Positions 27,991 to 36,934 of a stretch of DNA of 64,000 nucleotides are shown here, one piece after another. A model generated the notes under the pieces. It saw nothing but the letters and a program-made list of their open reading frames with translations. It did no database searches and was not told the DNA's origin. The stretch spans positions 744,001-808,000 of the forward strand of contig OZ253477.1 of assembly GCA_965261775.1 (NCBI GenBank), given 5' to 3'. This DNA is from G965261775 sp965261775. Lineage in GTDB: Bacteria; Pseudomonadota; Gammaproteobacteria; Eutrophobiales; Eutrophobiaceae. Made by a program: the position numbers and the translations under genes. The first letter of the stretch is position 1. The number at the start of each line of letters is the position of its first letter.

Positions 27991-29973
27991 TTAATACTGA
28001 CCAATCAGCAAGCGTTTTTCGGCGTTGTCAACGGCAGTCTGATCGCCTTCAACAACAACGGCATCGCCTGTCTCAAATCGAAACGCGGAATCAAACGTTT
28101 CAATACGGTCCCGACCCCTTCTGACGACCGTCAGCAAGGCATTGGTGGCGTCAAGATCAATCTCCACAGGCGACTTGCCAATGGCATAACTGTCAGGCAA
28201 TAAAATCACCGTGTGCAACCTTCTCGTACCGGGGTCCTCCAGACTCAGCGCTTCCTCTCCCCGAAAGAAACCCCGCAGGTGGCGATATCCATTTTCCCGT
28301 GCCCGATTGACGAAAACCATTGATTTATCTATCGGGACGTTGAGCCGTTGCAACACATGCATGGACAGCACCATACTTGCCTCAAAGCTCTCGGGCACGA
28401 CGTTACTGGCCCCGTTTTCATAAAGTTTGTCCATATGCCTGTCGTCCTTGCTACGAACGACGATAGGAATTACCGCATTGGCAAGACGACTGACGTGAAT
28501 AATATTCCCTGCAATATCAGGGTCATCGAAAGTAATGACCAGCACCCTGGCGTTTCCAATTCCCGCATTCTTGAGGATACCAACGTGCGTGCTGTCACCG
28601 TAAAATACATTTTCCCCCGCTTCCCACGCCTCGTTTATCAGGCTTTGGTCAAGATCCAGCGCGATATAGTCGATATCCATTTCACGCAGGATATGGGCAA
28701 GGTTCTGCCCGATACGACCAAAGCCGCAGATAATGACATGCCCGGATATATCCTCGCAGGCGGATACAAGCTGCTCGGGTGGGGAGTTTACGTCACTTTC
28801 AGACTTGCCGCGGAACAGCCATTTCGCCAAATCACTGTTATAGCGAATCAACAGCGGACTGATTAGCATGCTCATCAACATTCCGGCAATGATAGGCTGC
28901 ACATCCTGCAGGGAGATCAATTCATGACTGAGCGCCACCACCAGTATCGCCAGACCGAATTCACCGGCCTGCCCAAGCACCAGACCGGTACTGAAAGCGA
29001 CTGAGGACACATAACCGCTCAGGCGAGTCAGTATCATGATAACAGCGCCTTTGCCAATGATCAGGCCAAGCATCAGCAGGCCGATCCAGAACCATTCCTT
29101 CAGGATGATAGAAACATCCAGTTGTACCCCGACACTGATGAAAAACAATCCCATCAATACATCCCGAAAGGGGCGGATATCCGTCTGTATCTGATGCCGA
29201 TATTCGGTTTCGCTAAGCATCAATCCCGCCAGAAAGGCCCCCAGTACCAGTGAAAGCCCAAGTTGACTTGTCATCCAGGCGGCACTCAGCACAATGGACA
29301 GGGTTGCCAGCGTAAAAATCTCAGCCGAACGGGCGGCGGCGACAAGATGATAAAAAGGCCGTAACAGATAATGCCCTATCCCGAACACGACCAGAAAGGC
29401 CAGCAGACCCTTCACCAGGGCGATCAATATCGGTATCGTCAACGAGGACTGTGTGTCGCCTGCGGCCAGTATTGGAATAATGACCAGCAACGGCACAACG
29501 GCCAGATCCTGAAATAACAGAATGGCTATTGCCAGTCGGCCGTGGGGCGCCTGTATTTCCCGTTGTGTGGTCAACTGCCTGGCGACAATGGCTGTGGACG
29601 ATAACGCCAGAGCGCCGCCGACAATAAGCGCAGACTGCCAGCTAATCCCCGTCAACCAGACAATGGTAGCGCCGGAGAGCGTCGAGATCACCACCTGAAC
29701 GCTGCCCAGACCAAAGACGGTCGCCTTCATCGCAACGAGGCGCGACAGGGAAAATTCAAGACCGATCATAAACAGCAAAAAAACCACGCCCACCTCGGCC
29801 AGCGACTGAATAATCTCGCTTTCAGGCAACCAGCCCAGCGCATAGGGACCAACGGCTATCCCGACACACAGATAACCGGGGATGGCCGGCAACTGTAATC
29901 GTTTTAATACCCATACCACAATGGAGGACAAGGCAAGCAGAATCAGCGCCCCGTTCAACACACTATGATCCAT
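27991..29973 (-). CDS. Kef-type cation/proton antiporter with TrkA-N and TrkA-C domains
   Basis: A 660-residue CPA2-family inner-membrane transporter. About 12 hydrophobic segments occupy residues 1-380 (Na/H exchanger domain, with LLFMIGLEFS and GAFLAGLMLSETEYRHQI as typical motifs). A cytosolic Rossmann domain follows (about 410-530, IICGFGRIGQNLAHILRE with the dinucleotide motif) and a TrkA-C domain (about 570-655). The family exports K in exchange for H, often under glutathione or nucleotide control. Sequence pattern is closer to the YbaL/KefB group. It is divergent from a small membrane protein gene and probably transcribed alone. Confidence 0.9.
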   Translation of the reverse strand: MDHSVLNGALILLALSSIVVWVLKRLQLPAIPGYLCVGIAVGPYALGWLPESEIIQSLAEVGVVFLLFMIGLEFSLSRLVAMKATVFGLGSVQVVISTLSGATIVWLTGISWQSALIVGGALALSSTAIVARQLTTQREIQAPHGRLAIAILLFQDLAVVPLLVIIPILAAGDTQSSLTIPILIALVKGLLAFLVVFGIGHYLLRPFYHLVAAARSAEIFTLATLSIVLSAAWMTSQLGLSLVLGAFLAGLMLSETEYRHQIQTDIRPFRDVLMGLFFISVGVQLDVSIILKEWFWIGLLMLGLIIGKGAVIMILTRLSGYVSSVAFSTGLVLGQAGEFGLAILVVALSHELISLQDVQPIIAGMLMSMLISPLLIRYNSDLAKWLFRGKSESDVNSPPEQLVSACEDISGHVIICGFGRIGQNLAHILREMDIDYIALDLDQSLINEAWEAGENVFYGDSTHVGILKNAGIGNARVLVITFDDPDIAGNIIHVSRLANAVIPIVVRSKDDRHMDKLYENGASNVVPESFEASMVLSMHVLQRLNVPIDKSMVFVNRARENGYRHLRGFFRGEEALSLEDPGTRRLHTVILLPDSYAIGKSPVEIDLDATNALLTVVRRGRDRIETFDSAFRFETGDAVVVEGDQTAVDNAEKRLLIGQY

Positions 29974-30098
29974 AAGATAATTCTCTTGTTGTTATTGTTT
30001 ACAGTTAAAGTGAAGTAAAGCTATAATCGGCTCTGCGAAGGCAGAACGCCATAAAACCACCGTTTAACCGGCACCGTATAGAAAGAAATATCACATCA

Positions 30099-30287
30099 AT
30101 GAACTCATGGGAACAGATACTGCTGGGCATTGCCGCTTTTGTTTTGCTATTTCTCTTCTGGCCGGGTGTGCAAAAAGCGGTTGAGCAAAGCAAAAAGGCG
30201 GAAAACCCCGACTGGAAAGGCGCTTTGGTCCCGATTGGGATCGTCGTATTATTCGTCATTCTGCTGATCGTCATCGCCAAAGGCTGA
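30099..30287 (+). CDS. Small two-helix membrane protein, unknown
   Basis: A 62-residue protein with two hydrophobic segments (about 6-24 and 42-60) joined by a polar linker with KAVEQSKKAENPDWKG. The composition and the neat helix-loop-helix layout are protein-like, and the gene fits in the gap between the antiporter and RDD genes. No family name can be given. Confidence 0.6.
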   Translation: MNSWEQILLGIAAFVLLFLFWPGVQKAVEQSKKAENPDWKGALVPIGIVVLFVILLIVIAKG

Positions 30288-30365
30288 CGATCACCCCCGG
30301 CAGGCTGCCACCGTGTGGTCCCGCTCGCACGGGACAGGGATGGACTTTCCCGCCCGTCCGCGGAT

Positions 30366-30797
30366 TTACCTGCTATACACAACGACCGTGCCCGCCAGCT
30401 TATCGTGCCACCCCTGTTTCCGTCTATCAAACGCTACCCAGAATATCGACAATCCCAACGAAGGCAGCAATAAAAGATAAGCAAAATACCGACCTGTCAT
30501 CTGGGACCTGGATGCCCTGTCTCCTGTCTGTGCGTCTATAATCTTCACGCCCACCGCCATCTTGCCCGGCGTGGCGGCCTTATAGATCCAAAAAAGAATC
30601 ACAGTGACAGCGGGGAACACGTATAAAATCAGAAAATCATGGGGCCAGAGGAAGGGAATTTCCACCACATTGGAATAGGGCCTGCCATAAACGGCAATCG
30701 TAAGCGGGATCATCGCAAGCCAGAATAAAATACCATCAATAAACGCCGCCGCCACCCTGACCCAGAATCCGGCATATCTCGCAGCTTGCCCCTGCAT
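30366..30797 (-). CDS. RDD-family membrane protein
   Basis: The 143-residue product has the RDD domain layout: an N-terminal ARYAGFWVRVAAAFIDGILF (Arg and Asp of the name motif), then hydrophobic segments around 22-42, 55-75 and 108-125, and the conserved TPGKMAVGVKIIDAQTG loop. RDD proteins sit in the inner membrane; some have been linked to Na/H antiport, but most have no known function. It lies 166 bases downstream of cysG on the same strand and is convergent with the small membrane protein gene. Confidence 0.87.
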   Translation of the reverse strand: MQGQAARYAGFWVRVAAAFIDGILFWLAMIPLTIAVYGRPYSNVVEIPFLWPHDFLILYVFPAVTVILFWIYKAATPGKMAVGVKIIDAQTGDRASRSQMTGRYFAYLLLLPSLGLSIFWVAFDRRKQGWHDKLAGTVVVYSR

Positions 30798-30963
30798 AAT
30801 ATTTCTCCCCTAGTGTTGTTAAAATTATGATAACGGAAACAGACACTGTTTGAAAACTGAAAAACGACATCAAGCGCTGCGCACGGACGATGCATGTCCC
30901 CCCACGCCATCTACATTCATCAGCAGATTTTTTGCCGCGTTTCAGCGCACGAGCGACTCCCCG

Positions 30964-32352
30964 TTATTCCGTGTTGAACCAGGCCAGCTTTGCGTGTAGA
31001 GACACCACTTCGCCAATAATGATCACACCTGGCGGTTTTATGTCATACTGTTGCGAAACGGTCGCCAATGCTTTTATCGTACTGATATAAACCCGCTGCT
31101 CGCGGGTGGTCCCCCGTTGCACGATAGCGACCGGCGTTTCGCCAGCCAGACCATGCGCCATTAACTGCCTGCTCAAAACAGCCATGCTGTGCATCCCCAT
31201 ATACACCACCAGGGTCTGTTGCGGCTGTACCAGCGCGGGCCAGTTCAGGTTCATTGTGCCGTCTTTCAAATGGCCGGTAATGAATAAACAGGACTGGGCG
31301 TAATCCCGATGTGTCAAGGGAATACCCGCATAAGAGGCGCAACCGCTGGCCGCGGTGATGCCCGGCACAATCTGAAAAGGGATATGGTTGGTGGAAAGCA
31401 GATCAATCTCCTCGCCACCGCGACCGAAAATAAACGGGTCGCCGCCTTTGAGTCGTAAAACCCTTTTCCCCTCTTTTGCCAGTTTGACCAGCAGTTGATT
31501 GATCTCCTGTTGCGGCAGGGTGTGTCGGTCGCGCTCCTTTCCGACATAGATACGCTCGGCGTCTTTTCTGACCAGTGCCACAATCGCTGGCGCGACCAGA
31601 TGGTCGTAAAGCACAACATCGGCCTGCTGCATCAAACGCAGGGCGCGAAAGGTTAAAAGATCCGGATCACCAGGGCCGCCACCGACCAGATAAACTTCAC
31701 CGTGGTGCTGGATATGCACGGATTTATCCGCCAGTTTCTTCTCTAAAAGCCGGACAGCGTGCCTGTCGCGCCCGGCATACAGCATCTCGGCAACCGGGCC
31801 CTGCAGTATTTTTTCCCAAAACCGGCGGCGCTCGAGGACCGTCGGAAAACGCACCTTGACTTCGGCACGGAAACGCTCAATCAGGCTGGCCAGATTGCCA
31901 TAACCGGACGGGATTAACGTCTCCAGGCGGGCTTTCAGCAATCTTGCCAATACCGGTGAAGCGCCGCCGGTTGAGACGGCAATCACAACCGGATCACGCC
32001 TGATGACCGAAGGCATGATAAAGGTACTCGCTTCGGGATTATCAACGACATTGACCAGACAGTTTCTGGATTTCGCCTCGGCGGCGATGGACTGATTCAA
32101 CGCCGCGTCATCCGTCGCGGCGATGACCAGACAGACCCCTTCCAGCATTTTTGGCGCATAGACGCCTTTGATGTATTTCAGTTTGCCTTCCGCATGGAGC
32201 TCACTCAGCGCGGCGCCGATTTCCGGGGCGACAACGGTCACCCCGGCACCGGCCTTCAATAACTGCCGCGCCTTTCTGCCCGCCACATTACCGCCCCCTG
32301 CCAGCAGGCAGGGGCGATTCTGCAATGTCAGGAAAGCCGGAAAAGTTTTCAT
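30964..32352 (-). CDS. cysG: Siroheme synthase (multifunctional CysG)
   Basis: The 462-residue protein makes siroheme, the cofactor of sulfite and nitrite reductases, from uroporphyrinogen III. The N-terminal 210 residues are the NAD-dependent dehydrogenase/ferrochelatase part (GGGNVAGRKARQLLKAGA, then SVIRRDPVVIAVSTGGASPV). The C-terminal half is the SAM-dependent methyltransferase: VGGGPGDPDLLTFRALRLM, LKGGDPFIFGRGGEE and PGITAASGCASYAGIPLTHR are clear signatures. Length matches the fused E. coli form. No assimilatory reductase gene is nearby. Confidence 0.96.
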   Translation of the reverse strand: MKTFPAFLTLQNRPCLLAGGGNVAGRKARQLLKAGAGVTVVAPEIGAALSELHAEGKLKYIKGVYAPKMLEGVCLVIAATDDAALNQSIAAEAKSRNCLVNVVDNPEASTFIMPSVIRRDPVVIAVSTGGASPVLARLLKARLETLIPSGYGNLASLIERFRAEVKVRFPTVLERRRFWEKILQGPVAEMLYAGRDRHAVRLLEKKLADKSVHIQHHGEVYLVGGGPGDPDLLTFRALRLMQQADVVLYDHLVAPAIVALVRKDAERIYVGKERDRHTLPQQEINQLLVKLAKEGKRVLRLKGGDPFIFGRGGEEIDLLSTNHIPFQIVPGITAASGCASYAGIPLTHRDYAQSCLFITGHLKDGTMNLNWPALVQPQQTLVVYMGMHSMAVLSRQLMAHGLAGETPVAIVQRGTTREQRVYISTIKALATVSQQYDIKPPGVIIIGEVVSLHAKLAWFNTE

Positions 32353-32736
32353 CTGAATGATATCTGAATCATGACGGATCGGGTATGACCTTACCCCGAA
32401 AGAACCCCATAAGAAAGATGACCCTGTATGGTATATTTAATGCCCGCATTATGCTACATTGCCATAAACCGCATCAGGGAAAAGAAACGAAGGGGGTACG
32501 CTTTCAAACCGCATGGCCTGAAGCAATCAGCCGGTTTTTCCGGGGCCCTGCATGTCTTTTTCCGGTTGAAGCCCTTTTTCTTCATCCGGCAACTGAACGT
32601 ACCGCCCTCCTGAGCGGGATAAAAATAACCTGAATATCCGATGGCGGATACCCTGCCCTCTTTTTTATACGTAGCCATTTGCGGGTATCATGGTTTGAAA
32701 TTGCACTGAATCGCCACATACCGGGGAAAAATAAAA
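32353..32736. other. Intergenic stretch between cysG and a secreted-protein gene
   Basis: The 384 bases between the divergent genes hold no ORF with a convincing start or composition (an 82-codon frame at 32385-32633 looks like chance) and no clear hairpin. The cysG promoter and that of the downstream gene should lie here. Confidence 0.4.
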
Positions 32737-33114
32737 ATGAACAACTACATCAAATACCTCTTTCCGCTTTTGTTTTCTTTGGCCGTCATCCATCCGGCGA
32801 TGGCGGAGGAATACAGATCATTTGGGAATTTTACCGAACACGAACTGAAAAAAATGAACGAAACCAGGGCGAATTACAACAGGTGCCTGCATGAATTTGC
32901 ACAGGCGCAATTTGGAAGGCAACGCGACCCGCGCGTGATCGCCGATCATTCAATGAAACACTGTGCCCCCATCCTGGAAGGATTACATGGCTATTTTGTC
33001 GCCAATGATTTTGCGCCGGGGGCAAGCAGAAAATTTCTTAATGGCGTTGCCAATCGTGCGGCCAACAGACTGCTTTCAGACCTGATGCTGTTTATGGCGA
33101 CAACGGAACAGTAA
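32737..33114 (+). CDS. Small secreted hypothetical protein
   Basis: A 125-residue protein with a clear Sec signal peptide (hydrophobic core about 7-20, cleavage likely after HPAMA). The mature part is mainly polar and probably helical, with two Cys residues (in YNRCLHEF and MKHCAPILE) that could form a periplasmic disulfide. No family was recognised. Its last 23 bases overlap the convergent rppH gene end to end. Confidence 0.7.
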   Translation: MNNYIKYLFPLLFSLAVIHPAMAEEYRSFGNFTEHELKKMNETRANYNRCLHEFAQAQFGRQRDPRVIADHSMKHCAPILEGLHGYFVANDFAPGASRKFLNGVANRAANRLLSDLMLFMATTEQ

Positions 33115-33628
33115 CGCCGCGTGCCGTGGTGGTATAAATCAGGCTACCGCGCGACCCCGGAGGATTCATCAACGAAAACAGTTGTTCCAGGGCCTGTTGA
33201 TAGACATTGCGCTTGAATGACACGATTTCCGTGATCGGATGCCAGAAATCCACCCATTTCCAGCGGTCAAACTCGGGTTCGCTAAAATAGCGCAGATTAA
33301 TATGGCTGTCATCAGCCAGCAGTCTCAAGAGATACCAGATTTGCTTCTGGCCTATGCACAGAGGCATTGAGCCATAGCGGATAGAATGTTTCGGTAACCG
33401 GTATCTCAACTCGCCGGTCGCGCCAACGATTTCAATATGATGCGCCTGGAGCCCGATTTCCTCTTCAAGCTCCCGATACATCGCCAACTCCGGCGTCTCG
33501 CCTTTTTTTACCCCGCCCTGGGGGAATTGCCATGCGTCCATACCAACCCGACGCGCCCAGAAAACCTGACCGGCGCCGTTGGAGAGTATAATGCCGACAT
33601 TTTCCCTGAAACCTTCCGAATCAATCAT
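33092..33628 (-). CDS. rppH: RNA pyrophosphohydrolase
   Basis: RppH removes pyrophosphate from the 5' end of transcripts and so starts 5'-end-dependent mRNA decay. The 178-residue protein carries the Nudix box as GGVKKGETPELAMYRELEEE plus IGL, with the REXXEE core intact, and ends with the basic/aromatic helix region FKRNVYQQALEQL typical of this subgroup. The start at 33628 (MIDSEGFRENVGIIL) fits the family; the longer frame to 33721 would add 31 atypical residues. Other gammaproteobacteria have rppH beside the HAD phosphatase gene that here lies 4.5 kb away, across a repeat-rich island. Confidence 0.94.
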   Translation of the reverse strand: MIDSEGFRENVGIILSNGAGQVFWARRVGMDAWQFPQGGVKKGETPELAMYRELEEEIGLQAHHIEIVGATGELRYRLPKHSIRYGSMPLCIGQKQIWYLLRLLADDSHINLRYFSEPEFDRWKWVDFWHPITEIVSFKRNVYQQALEQLFSLMNPPGSRGSLIYTTTARGVTVPLSP

Positions 33629-33910
33629 ATCACTGGTATTTCCACCGCTATTTTCACCCGATAATACTGCAAAAACGGGTGATTTCCAAAACCCGTTTAT
33701 TGCCTCGTTATTCGGGCACAATACAGTTCAGTCAGATCGTGGCGTTCAGAAACAAGAACGAAGCGGAGACACTGCCCGGAAGGGATGAACGAACTGGTCG
33801 CCGACCGCACAAGGCAACACGATCAGCGATTCGCCAGGCCCGGCGCCACCCCCGGTAAAGTATACCGCCGCCCCGGCGTGAAAAGCCGCTGCCTGTCCGC
33901 CTCACCCGCC

Positions 33911-34053
33911 CCCCCGCGAAAGCGGGGGGCGCCCGGGGGCAGGCTCAGGGGCATTTCCGTCGCCCCCGCGAAAGCGGGGGGCGCCCGGGGGCAGGCTCAG
34001 GAACATTTCCGTCGCCCCCGCGAAAGCGGGGGGCGCACCGCCGGGCTCAGGGC
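33911..34053. repeat. Three tandem REP-like hairpin repeats, 52-base period
   Basis: The perfect stem-loop CCCCCGC-GAAA-GCGGGGG occurs at 33911-33928, 33963-33980 and 34015-34032, each followed by a GGCGC-rich segment and, for the first two, GGGGGCAGGCTCAGG and a CATTTCCGTCG joint. The third copy has the variant tail GCACCGCCGGGCTCAGGGCG, which is the same tail found at the two single copies at 35687 and 37245. The block lies just downstream of the first exported-protein gene. It resembles widespread proteobacterial CCCGCGAAAGCGGG palindromes. Confidence 0.9.
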
Positions 34054-34130
34054 GGGAAGAAACGCCACCGAAAGGCGAGTCTGTAACGTTTTTTCCGCAC
34101 GCGGTTCAAGTGGGAACTATATATCGGGAT

Positions 34131-35300
34131 TTATGGCTCTAGAAGGAAACCAACCTGTGATGGGCTGCCGAGGCCGACGCCCGCGGGCAACGTGTCAAAG
34201 CCAATTTCGACTACCCGGAATTGATTCCCCCCGCTGGTGAGGGTAATTGTGAAAGCCATGTCCGCAAACACATCCGTCCCCGACCGTGTGAAACGGGTAC
34301 CAGCCGCGAAGGTGACGCTGGGCGGGTCTGGCAATGCGAAGTTCGGGCCTCCACCGTCGTTTCTTTTCACATCAAGCGGAAGGGTCACAGCGGCCGGCAG
34401 GGTGGTCAGCGTCTTGTCAACGGGTTCCAGTCTCGCAGTAACATTAAAAGAGCTATTGCTGGCCAAACTTATAGTTAGCTCACTAGCAAATATACTCGCC
34501 AAAAAGTCGGGCATGGGCGTGGTGGTGGGCGCGGCGGTGGTGGTGGCCGCTGTCGTCGTTGACGCGGTGGTGGTGGTGGCCGCTGTCGCTGTCGGGCGCG
34601 GCAGGATGGTGACGGTCACCTCGGAGTCCCCGCCCACCGTATAGCTACTACGATCCCTAATCCTGATGACCACGGTCCCCGTACCGGTGTCGTCGTCATC
34701 AGAGGTTCTCAATTCAAGACTGTTCTCGCTTTGGCCGCTTTTAATTTCACCATCAGCCGGACGGTGAAATGCGCCCACGGTGTAATCGCCGCCATCCTCC
34801 TTGGTCCCATACTTCGAAGGCCTATCTCCATCAGTAACCGATAGCCCAATATCAAGATTGTCACTGAGGACCCGGTCGGCGCGGAGGATGATCGTGGCGC
34901 TTCCCCCGGCGACCACGCTGGTGCGGTCCACTGAAATGGTAATGACCGGCAACCTGGGGAGGGTGGTGCTTGCCGTCGTGGTGGCCTCGGTTGTTGCCGC
35001 TGTCGTGGTGGCCTCGGTTGTTGCCGCTGTCGTGGTGGCCTCGGTTGTTGCCGCTGTCGTGGCGACCGCCGGGGAGGTCTGGGCATGGACGGGCAGGCCA
35101 ACGGCGTCGATAGTCGGTTTTTGCCACTTTTTCGGCAACAGCCCCACGGCCACAACCGCCGTGGCGGTGGCGGTGGCGGTATTTTTCAGCAATTTGCGGC
35201 GCCTGTCGTCAACCCCGACAGAGGACGAGCCGGAATCCGCGACGTCGCTGTCCGCGCGCGGCGTCAGGTCATGTGCCGGTGTCGTTTTATCGTCTTTCAT
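34131..35300 (-). CDS. Exported Thr-rich linker protein with Calx-beta-like domain (paralog 1)
   Basis: This 389-residue protein starts MKDDKTTPAHDLTP and carries a twin-arginine-like leader: RRRKLLK (residues 33-39), an Ala/Thr/Val core, then KKWQKPTIDAVGLPVHA ending at a likely cleavage site before QTS. After three copies of AATTEATTT comes a domain (about 118-230) with a Calx-beta-like look (ISVDRTSVVAGGSATI, then a Gly/Asp-rich DDDDTGTGTVVIRIRD strand pair). A second Ala/Thr/Pro linker leads to a distinct C-terminal beta-rich domain (about 265-389). Function unknown; probably surface or periplasmic. GGAG lies ahead of the ATG. It is the intact member of three tandem relatives. Confidence 0.75.
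   Translation of the reverse strand: MKDDKTTPAHDLTPRADSDVADSGSSSVGVDDRRRKLLKNTATATATAVVAVGLLPKKWQKPTIDAVGLPVHAQTSPAVATTAATTEATTTAATTEATTTAATTEATTTASTTLPRLPVITISVDRTSVVAGGSATIILRADRVLSDNLDIGLSVTDGDRPSKYGTKEDGGDYTVGAFHRPADGEIKSGQSENSLELRTSDDDDTGTGTVVIRIRDRSSYTVGGDSEVTVTILPRPTATAATTTTASTTTAATTTAAPTTTPMPDFLASIFASELTISLASNSSFNVTARLEPVDKTLTTLPAAVTLPLDVKRNDGGGPNFALPDPPSVTFAAGTRFTRSGTDVFADMAFTITLTSGGNQFRVVEIGFDTLPAGVGLGSPSQVGFLLEP
34975..35055. repeat. Three perfect 27-base tandem repeats inside paralog 1
   Basis: GTCGTGGTGGCCTCGGTTGT-plus-TGCCGCT occurs at 34975-35001, 35002-35028 and 35029-35055 with no mismatch. On the coding strand each unit gives nine residues, AATTEATTT, so copy-number change keeps the frame and only alters linker length. 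Confidence 0.95.
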
Positions 35301-35338
35301 CTTGCGTTTCTCCTTTCGCTATTACAAGGTTGCCCAAG

Positions 35339-35366
35339 TTTATGCCATCGCCCCCGCGGTTGTCAA
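35339..35366 (-). promoter_or_regulatory. Predicted sigma-70 promoter of paralog 1
   Basis: On the minus strand TTGACA (perfect -35 box, 35361-35366) is followed after 16 bases by CATAAA (35339-35344, four of six matches to the -10 consensus), about 40 bases ahead of the start codon. The same two boxes and spacing are kept in copy B, although bases between them differ, which supports function. Confidence 0.6.
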
Positions 35367-35541
35367 ACGCTTGCCGGAAAATTAAAGGCGTCGCAAAATG
35401 GGCCCCTGTTATCAGGCGCGCCTCCGGCCTTTTTTTTTCAACACGCCGCCGCGAAAAAAGATCGCCCGGCGCCTTACCGCAATCGGGGGCGATTGGGGGA
35501 ACGAAAGCCCTGTCCCCCCTCACCCGCCCCTGCGGGCAGCG

Positions 35542-35613
35542 GAGACGCTACAGGCAACGGAGACGCGACAGGCAGCAGATACGCGACAGGCAACGGGGGC
35601 GTTACAGGCAGCG
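35542..35613. repeat. Four 18-base imperfect tandem repeats (module copy A)
   Basis: Units GAGACGCTACAGGCAACG, GAGACGCGACAGGCAGCA, GATACGCGACAGGCAACG and GGGGCGTTACAGGCAGCG are contiguous. The corresponding site in copy B has three units, so the array has changed in number since the duplication. Confidence 0.9.
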
Positions 35614-35763
35614 GGCGAAGCGGTCTCTTCGCCGTCCCCGGCGGGTTATGGCGATGCCGGGGGCAGGCTCAAGAGCATTTCCGTCGCCCCCGCGAAAGCG
35701 GGGGGCGCACCGCCGGGCTCAGGGCGCGGCGGTGGTCAGCGGCAATACATCGTCAAAACAGTG

Positions 35764-36868
35764 CTAATCGTCAAGGTCAAGTATTCGGACTATAGTACTT
35801 GATAAGCCGCTCGGCGACTGGCCGACGCCCTCCGGAAAACCCGGACGGCCCTCGCCAACGTCAAAGCCAATTTTGACTTCCCGGAAGTTAGTGGAGCTCC
35901 CCGGCACGGGGGTGATGGTGATTGTGAACAGCGCCTCCACAAACACATCCGTCCCCGACCGTGTGAAACTGGTACCAGCCGCGAAGGTGACGCTGTCCGG
36001 CAGTGTGTAGCTCGGGCCGACGTTATTGTCCTCGATCACCCTGAGCGGAAGGGTCACAGCGGCCGACAGGGTGGTCAGCGTCGTGTCAACGGAGGACAGT
36101 CTCACAGCACGCTGAAGACTACCGAGGTCCTCATTTACAGTTGTCGAGCTCCCTTGAAAACTCGCCAACAGGCCGGGCATGGGCGTGGTGGTGGGCGCGG
36201 CGGTGGTGGTGGCCGCTGTCGTCGTTGACGCGGTGGTGGTGGCCGCCGTCGTCGTTGGCGCGGTGATTTCCACCGTCCGCTCCAGCCCCGGGGAAGCCAC
36301 CACGGGGGCGTTACAGCATCAGATTCCAGCAGAGCGCTCGTATAAGTTCCAGTCACGCCCTCCGGGAGCATTAAATACACGGTGTACATTTCCGGATTAC
36401 CCATGGAGCCGCTGGCACTGCCTCTCATGATCCCTGTCACGCCACCGAAATTCACCCGAAAACGGAAAGCAACTTCTCCCGGCACCGCGCTTTCCAGGGT
36501 AATGTCGTGTCGCACCCTTCCTTCATTCATCTCGTAAGTGATCGTATATGTCGTCACACCGACGGGCGCCGCGGTCGCCGTTGTCGTTGGCGCCTCGGTT
36601 GTTGCCGCCGTCGTGGCGACCGCCGGGGAGGTCTGGGCATGGACGGGCAGGCCAACGGCGTCGATGGCCGGTTTTTGCCACTTTTTTGGCAACAGCCACG
36701 TCGCCACCGCCACGGTGGCGGTGGCGGTGCCAGTTCTTTTCAGCAGTTTGCGGCGCCTGCCGTCAACCTGATAATTGGGGGGGGGGGGGGGGGTGAGCCG
36801 GAATCCGTCACGTCGCTGTCTGTGCGCGGCGTCAGGTCGTGTGCCGGTGTCGTTTTATCGTCTTTCAT
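35764..36868 (-). pseudogene. Exported Thr-rich linker protein (paralog 2), out of frame at a poly-C tract
   Basis: The start at 36868 (MKDDKTTPAHDLTPRTDSDV) is intact, with promoter and ribosome-binding site as in paralog 1. A run of 17 C (coding strand) then shifts the frame, and translation ends at TGA (36740-36742) after 42 residues. One extra C restores RRRKLLKRTGTATATV and the rest of the leader. A second shift lies in a run of five C (36304-36308 on the plus strand, as G); adding one base there joins the two halves. With both, the protein has 368 residues: leader, short linker, a unique middle domain (about 65-170), Ala/Thr/Pro linker and a C-terminal domain clearly related to that of paralog 1. 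It is either a phase-variable gene in an off state, a decaying copy, or an assembly error at homopolymers. Confidence 0.7.
36777..36793. repeat. 17-base homopolymer (G on plus, C on coding strand) in paralog 2
   Basis: Seventeen consecutive G lie between ATAATT and TGAGCC, 25 codons after the start of paralog 2. Lengths divisible by three (15 or 18) give an open frame; 17 does not. No other homopolymer in the window is near this length. Confidence 0.95.
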
Positions 36869-36906
36869 CTTGCGTTTCTCCTTTCGCTATTACAAGGTTG
36901 CCCAAG

Positions 36907-36934
36907 TTTATGTCATCGCCACCGCGGCTGTCAA
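36907..36934 (-). promoter_or_regulatory. Predicted sigma-70 promoter of paralog 2
   Basis: TTGACA (36929-36934) and CATAAA (36907-36912), minus strand, 16-base spacer, same placement as upstream of paralog 1. The promoter therefore seems intact although the coding frame is interrupted. Confidence 0.6.

Larger units (their letters stand above)
35301..35745. repeat. Duplicated intergenic module, copy A
   Basis: Copy A of a roughly 440-base module separating the island genes. From paralog 1's start outward it contains the ribosome-binding site, a promoter, a GC-rich stretch with GGCGCGCC and a T-run, an 18-base tandem array, and one REP-like hairpin (35687-35704), ending at the tail of paralog 2. 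Copy B (36869-37300) is nearly the same in order and sequence with small indels; homology continues into the leader-coding parts of paralogs 1 and 2. No ORF here has a credible composition. Confidence 0.85.

Noticed and set aside
33911..34053. Regular repeats suggesting a CRISPR array
   Set aside because: The 52-base units are almost identical along their whole length with no unique spacers, and no cas gene is present.
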